Of a stretch of DNA of 10,007 nucleotides, positions 6,789 to 10,007 are shown in pieces. Below the pieces are notes generated by a model that worked only from the letters and a program-made list of their open reading frames with translations, made no database searches and had not been told where the DNA came from. Source of the DNA: an uncultured Eubacterium sp. Its GTDB lineage: Bacteria; Bacillota; Clostridia; Eubacteriales; Eubacteriaceae. Numbering within the stretch: the first letter of the stretch is position 1; the number at the start of each line of letters is the position of its first letter. The stretch lies in NCBI GenBank assembly GCA_902784045.1, contig CACZTE010000217.1, positions 1 through 10,007 of the forward strand. Direction: 5' to 3'. The position numbers were made by a program, and so were the translations under genes.

Positions 6789-6803
6789 AAACACGCACCC
6801 CAT
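6783..6803 (+). promoter_or_regulatory. Antiterminator stem of the SAM-I riboswitch
   Basis: ATGGGG (6783-6788), the 3' side of P1, is perfectly complementary to CCCCAT (6798-6803), the 5' side of the terminator, across a 9-nt loop. When SAM is absent this pairing would disrupt both P1 and the terminator and let RNA polymerase read into metK. The competition is visible directly in the bases; its use in the cell follows from known S-box behaviour. Confidence 0.8.
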
Positions 6804-6825
6804 GTTTGACATGGGTTTTTTATTT
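6799..6825 (+). terminator. Riboswitch-controlled intrinsic terminator
   Basis: CCCATGT (6799-6805) pairs perfectly with ACATGGG (6809-6815) around a TTG loop. A TTTTTTATTT tract follows. It lies between aptamer and metK ribosome site, so it is the off-state terminator used when SAM is bound. Confidence 0.92.
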
Positions 6826-6856
6826 AGGTAAATGCTTAATTAAATAATTTATTTAC

Positions 6857-6861
6857 AGGAG
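6857..6861 (+). promoter_or_regulatory. metK ribosome binding site, favouring the second of two tandem ATGs
   Basis: AGGAG lies 3 nt before the ATG at 6865 and 6 nt before the ATG at 6868. The latter spacing is more usual, so the second codon is preferred. Confidence 0.65.
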
Positions 6862-6867
6862 TTAATG

Positions 6868-8028
6868 ATGAAAAGATTATTCACGTCTGAATCTGTGACC
6901 GAAGGCCATCCTGATAAGATTTGCGATCAAATCTCAGATGCTGTGTTGGACGCGTTGATGGAAAAAGACCCAATGGCTCGCGTTGCCTGTGAAACGTCTG
7001 TGGCGACGGGACTTGTTTTGGTTACCGGTGAAATTACAACCAACGCATATGTTGATATTCCGAAAATTGTTCGCGATACCGTTCGGGAGATCGGCTATGA
7101 CCGCGCTAAATATGGATTTGACTGTGATACATGCGCTGTTTTAACGTCAATCGATGAACAATCCTCTGATATTGCCATGGGTGTGGATTCCGCTCTTGAA
7201 ACGCGCGATACCGATGAACTCAATACTGGTGCCGGTGATCAAGGAATGATGTTCGGATATGCTTGCGATGAGACAGATGATTATATGCCCATGCCCATCA
7301 GCTTGGCGCATAAACTGACACGCAAACTTTCTGAAGTACGTAAATCCGGAGAAATTAATTATCTCCGTCCCGATGGTAAATCTCAAGTGACAGTTGAATA
7401 TGAAGATGGTAAACCTGTTCGCGTCGATACTGTCGTTATCTCTACCCAGCACGGGGAAGAAGTTGATCATGACACCATCGAAAAAGATATCATTGAAAAA
7501 GTGATTAAGCCTGTCATCGGTGACGAATGGATGGATGCTGACACGAAAATCTTTATTAACCCGACAGGCCGCTTTGTCATCGGCGGACCTCAAGGCGATG
7601 CGGGGCTGACCGGACGTAAAATCATTGTTGACACTTACGGCGGGGTAGGCCGTCACGGCGGCGGCGCTTTTTCGGGGAAAGATCCGACAAAAGTTGACCG
7701 TTCTGCGGCGTACGCGGCCAGATATGTGGCTAAAAATATTGTCGCTGCCGGACTTGCAAATAGATGTGAAGTTCAGCTGGCTTACGCCATCGGTGTGGCC
7801 GAACCGGTTTCGATTTATGTGGACACCTTTGGTACAGGAAAAATTTCCGATGATGAAATTGTCAAATTAATCCGAAAGAACGTTGATCTCAGACCTGACG
7901 CCATCATCAAAAAATTAGATCTCAGACGTCCGATTTATAAGCAGACAGCGGCTTACGGACACTTCGGACGCAATGACTTGGATTTGCCTTGGGAAAGAAC
8001 TGATCTGATTGATTGCTTTACGAAATAA
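6868..8028 (+). CDS. metK: S-adenosylmethionine synthetase (methionine adenosyltransferase)
   Basis: A 386-aa enzyme (387 if the preceding ATG at 6865 is used) that makes S-adenosylmethionine from methionine and ATP, releasing phosphate and diphosphate, in the cytoplasm as a homotetramer. Family signatures are intact. FTSESVTEGHPDK at the N-terminus contains the ATP-binding GHPDK (13-17). A flexible-loop segment DEQSSDIAMGV lies near 97-107. GAGDQGMMFGYA (121-132) is the adenine/methionine signature. The glycine-rich P-loop-like GGGAFSGKDPTKVDRS (264-279) binds the phosphates. The length is typical. AGGAG at 6857-6861 is best placed for the second of two tandem ATG codons. The gene has its own promoter and SAM-I riboswitch (6646-6825), giving end-product repression, and is closed by a strong hairpin at 8132-8178. 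It appears monocistronic. Confidence 0.98.
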   Translation: MKRLFTSESVTEGHPDKICDQISDAVLDALMEKDPMARVACETSVATGLVLVTGEITTNAYVDIPKIVRDTVREIGYDRAKYGFDCDTCAVLTSIDEQSSDIAMGVDSALETRDTDELNTGAGDQGMMFGYACDETDDYMPMPISLAHKLTRKLSEVRKSGEINYLRPDGKSQVTVEYEDGKPVRVDTVVISTQHGEEVDHDTIEKDIIEKVIKPVIGDEWMDADTKIFINPTGRFVIGGPQGDAGLTGRKIIVDTYGGVGRHGGGAFSGKDPTKVDRSAAYAARYVAKNIVAAGLANRCEVQLAYAIGVAEPVSIYVDTFGTGKISDDEIVKLIRKNVDLRPDAIIKKLDLRRPIYKQTAAYGHFGRNDLDLPWERTDLIDCFTK

Positions 8029-8131
8029 GTTTTTAATATAATCCTCGATTAAGAACTTAACGTAATGTTTAAATTTAAAATTTGAGTTGCAGGATCAAAC
8101 GAAGATATAAGATTTGATTCGAGTGTTTTAA

Positions 8132-8178
8132 AAAAGACTTTCCTGATTGAGTTCACATCGGAAAGTCTTTTGCTTTTT
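8132..8178 (+). terminator. Intrinsic terminator downstream of metK
   Basis: AAAAGACTTTCC (8132-8143) pairs perfectly over 12 bp with GGAAAGTCTTTT (8160-8171), with a 16-nt loop in which GAT/ATC can add three pairs after a bulge. A T-rich tail (GCTTTTTAT) follows. The stem starts about 100 nt after the metK stop. The A/T symmetry means it could also act on the minus strand. Confidence 0.85.
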
Positions 8179-8375
8179 ATTCAACTGCCATTAATATCCC
8201 TTTTAATTAAAATGATTTTTGTCAATTGATTCAGAAGAGAATCACGATTTTATCTCAATACAATTTCAAAATATGTAAAAAATATTACCTCGATTCATCT
8301 AAAAAGCAACGGGATAGATACGAGCTTTTTTCACATTTATAAACTTCATCTATGGTTTTCATAAGATTGATGATA

Positions 8376-8381
8376 TATAAT
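8376..8381 (+). promoter_or_regulatory. Candidate -10 box upstream of ftsE
   Basis: A perfect TATAAT, but the 15-19 nt upstream window offers no good -35 match. It is possible as an activator-dependent or weak promoter, with transcription starting near 8388. Confidence 0.25.
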
Positions 8382-8443
8382 ATTTTCCAAAGCGGAGTCT
8401 GCTCGCGGATTAAATACCTTTGAATTTTTGCTTAAGATTAAAG

Positions 8444-8452
8444 TGTTATTAT
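8444..8452 (+). promoter_or_regulatory. Candidate extended -10 promoter for ftsEX
   Basis: TGTTATTAT fits the extended -10 form TGnTATAAT with one mismatch. No good -35 is spaced correctly, which extended -10 promoters tolerate. Transcription would start near 8459, giving a leader of about 67 nt. Confidence 0.35.
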
Positions 8453-8462
8453 ATGTGGTCCA

Positions 8463-8505
8463 ACGGCGAGACGGACATATTATCCTTATGCGGATTATCT
8501 GCCGT
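8463..8505 (+). repeat. Inverted repeat in the ftsE leader
   Basis: ACGGC (8463-8467) pairs with GCCGT (8501-8505), and ATCC (8482-8485) with GGAT (8492-8495) inside it. Together they form a bulged stem-loop ending 20 nt before the ftsE ATG. It may be a leader RNA structure or a protein operator; neither is established. Confidence 0.35.
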
Positions 8506-8525
8506 AATAATTAAAGAAAGAGACG

Positions 8526-9248
8526 ATGATTATGATTGAATTTATCAATGTCACCAAAACATATGAAAAAAACGAAAAAGACGCTTTAAAGGATCTTAAC
8601 CTTTTTATTGATAACGGAGAATTTGTCTTTTTAGTCGGTCGAAGCGGTGCCGGCAAATCGACTTTTATCAAACTGCTTTTGCGGGAAATTGACGTAACCA
8701 GCGGAACCGTCAAGATTCAAGGGCATGATATCTCTGTATTGTCAAAAAAAGAGATCCCGTATTTGCGTCGAAAACTGGGCGTTGTCTTCCAGGATTTCCG
8801 TTTGCTTGAAAGTAAAAATGTTTACGAAAATGTCGCATACGCCATGGAAATTATTGGTCGTCCCGAAAAAGCCATTCGAAAGAAAGTACCGTTGGCTTTG
8901 GAAATGGTCGGTCTTTCCCAACGTATGTATCATTATCCTCACGAGCTTTCCGGCGGCGAACAACAGCGTGTCGTTATCGCCAGAGCGATTATCAACAATC
9001 CCAGTATTTTGATTTGCGACGAACCGACGGGAAACTTAGACCCCGATACATCCAAAGATATCATGCGGATTTTGCTTGAAATTAACCGTCACGGTACGAC
9101 AGTCGTCGTCGTTACGCACGATATGGAAATGGTCAAACTGATGAATAAACGCGTTTTGACCTTGGAAGGCGGCGTTTTGACCCATGACAGTATCAACGTG
9201 CCTGAGGGCGGAGCGGATTATATCGAAGGCGGGCAAAGTCATGTTTAA
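8526..9248 (+). CDS. ftsE: Cell division ATP-binding protein FtsE
   Basis: A 240-aa ABC ATPase of the FtsEX complex, peripheral on the inner face of the membrane. With FtsX it couples ATP hydrolysis to activation of extracellular peptidoglycan hydrolases during division or elongation. Visible motifs are Walker A GRSGAGKST (38-46), Q-loop Q89 in VVFQDFRLL, signature LSGGEQQR (141-148), Walker B ILICDEP with catalytic Glu166, and H-loop His198. VFQDFRLL and ICDEPTGNLDP are typical of FtsE against generic ABC ATPases, and the downstream ftsX settles it. The start could be 8526 or the ATG at 8532, which gives the usual MIEF N-terminus. Only a weak AAAGAG ribosome site is seen. The C-terminus runs about ten residues beyond common FtsE lengths with a glycine-rich tail. 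The last 8 bases overlap ftsX. Confidence 0.97.
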   Translation: MIMIEFINVTKTYEKNEKDALKDLNLFIDNGEFVFLVGRSGAGKSTFIKLLLREIDVTSGTVKIQGHDISVLSKKEIPYLRRKLGVVFQDFRLLESKNVYENVAYAMEIIGRPEKAIRKKVPLALEMVGLSQRMYHYPHELSGGEQQRVVIARAIINNPSILICDEPTGNLDPDTSKDIMRILLEINRHGTTVVVVTHDMEMVKLMNKRVLTLEGGVLTHDSINVPEGGADYIEGGQSHV

Positions 9249-10007
9249 TCGCGAACACCCGATGCGGCGATCCATTCTCAGGGATACGATGCAAAGTATC
9301 CGGCATAACAGTTTAATGAGTCTGGCATCCATTTTGTCAATTACCGCCGCGCTGATTATTCTTGGGATTTTCCTTGTTCTGACGATTAATATTCATCAAG
9401 TCGCGGCAAATATCGAGAATGGTTTAAAAATTCAGGTCTTTTTTAAACAGGATGTGACTGAGGAACAGAAATCGTCTTTAAAACAGGCTTTGGAAAGCAA
9501 TGATCTTATCCAGGAAGTCCAATACGAATCCAAAGATCAGGCGTTGAAAAACTTTTCCGAATCTCTCGAAGGATATTCGGATCTGATGAGCAGTTTTAAC
9601 AGCAAAAATAATCCGATGCCGGAGTCGTTTATCGTTAAGGCAAAACGGACGGAGGACATGGATCAAATCAAGAGTTTTATCGATGGCTATAAAGAGACGA
9701 ATGGAATTGAATATGTAAAATACGGTCAGGACTATATTAAAGCACTGACGAATTTCAATCATTTTGTTAATCTTCTCTGCATTATTGTTATCATCGTGCT
9801 TTCGATTATTTCATTCTTCCTGATTTATAATACGATTCGTTTGACTGTGTTTGCCAGACGTAAGGAAATCGGCATTATGAAATATGTCGGAGCAACAGAC
9901 AGCTATATCCGTATGCCGTTTCTGTTGGAAGGTGTCGGTCTCGGCGTAATTGCGGCGATTGCCGCGACGATGGCAATTCGAACCGGTTATTTTTATATTT
10001 TAGGTTA
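9241..10007 (+). CDS. ftsX: Cell division protein FtsX, truncated by the window edge
   Basis: Partial, with 255 codons visible and no stop before the edge. It is the integral membrane partner of FtsE. Translation from ATG 9241 gives a short basic cytoplasmic N-terminus (MFNREHPMRRSILRD), TM1 at about 28-51, a large extracytoplasmic loop at about 52-175, TM2 at about 177-199, a cytoplasmic RRKEIGIMKYVGAT segment (206-219, the conserved FtsX-domain coupling region), and TM3 starting near 226. About one further TM segment should lie beyond the edge. The loop should contact a periplasmic or extracellular hydrolase or adaptor, which is not encoded in the visible part. The start overlaps the ftsE stop by 8 nt (ATGTTTAA), so the two are translationally coupled and made in matched amounts. 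No strong ribosome site is seen, consistent with coupling. Confidence 0.95.
   Translation, partial: MFNREHPMRRSILRDTMQSIRHNSLMSLASILSITAALIILGIFLVLTINIHQVAANIENGLKIQVFFKQDVTEEQKSSLKQALESNDLIQEVQYESKDQALKNFSESLEGYSDLMSSFNSKNNPMPESFIVKAKRTEDMDQIKSFIDGYKETNGIEYVKYGQDYIKALTNFNHFVNLLCIIVIIVLSIISFFLIYNTIRLTVFARRKEIGIMKYVGATDSYIRMPFLLEGVGLGVIAAIAATMAIRTGYFYILG

Larger units (their letters stand above)
8179..8525. other. Gene-free 347-nt stretch upstream of ftsE
   Basis: No coding region is supported on either strand. It contains AAAAAGC (8301-8307) paired with GCTTTTT (8324-8330), a low-GC hairpin ending in T that could be a weak terminator. TGATTC/GAATCA (8227-8232 and 8239-8244) is another small hairpin. 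The right half holds two candidate promoters for ftsE and the leader dyad at 8463-8505, listed separately. No known riboswitch, tRNA or T-box consensus was recognised. Confidence 0.5.

Noticed and set aside
7147..7656. 169-codon open frame antisense to metK
   Set aside because: It lies wholly within the conserved metK coding sequence, has no recognisable domain or ribosome site, and is the expected shadow of a high-quality gene.
8219..8253. Promoter from TTGTCA at 8219-8224
   Set aside because: No -10-like hexamer occurs 16-18 nt downstream; the nearest T-rich hexamer is 23 nt away.

Overview
The window looks like a chromosomal core region of a low-to-moderate G+C Gram-positive bacterium, most likely a Firmicute of the Clostridia type. 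The reasons are strong AAGGAGG-like ribosome binding sites, intrinsic terminators, a SAM-I riboswitch acting by transcription attenuation in front of metK, an OmpR/PhoB regulator with a PhoR/WalK-like kinase, and an ftsEX pair. No genus can be named from the sequence. I see no insertion sequence, CRISPR array, tRNA or rRNA.

Layout. (1) 1-127 is the intergenic left edge with small hairpins but no assignable gene. (2) 128-3773, minus strand, is a tightly coupled operon transcribed right to left: response regulator (3773-3087), sensor kinase (3087-1291) and a beta-propeller-like lipoprotein (1294-128). The junctions overlap by 1 and 4 nt. (3) 3774-4022 is a divergent control region with a good plus-strand promoter, an inverted repeat touching the regulator's Shine-Dalgarno site, and AT-only dyads. 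(4) 4023-6559, plus strand, is a probable three-gene operon: COG2426-type small membrane protein, Cof-type HAD phosphatase, and M24 aminopeptidase P-like protein. (5) 6560-6867 holds a consensus-like promoter and a SAM-I riboswitch with antiterminator and terminator. (6) metK follows (6868-8028), closed by a 12-bp terminator hairpin. (7) 8179-8525 is a gene-free stretch with candidate promoters and leader hairpins. (8) ftsE (8526-9248) overlaps ftsX (from 9241), which runs off the right edge.

How the parts fit. The two-component operon probably senses an envelope or extracellular signal, and its translationally coupled lipoprotein is a candidate accessory sensor. The order regulator-kinase-propeller lipoprotein resembles actinobacterial mtrA-mtrB-lpqB and is the most interesting item here. 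metK makes S-adenosylmethionine and is repressed by it through the upstream riboswitch. FtsEX is a membrane complex that usually controls peptidoglycan hydrolases. The COG2426/HAD/peptidase operon has no obvious common pathway. Most of the window is ordinary; the novelty is in regulatory architecture, not in an evident new enzyme system.
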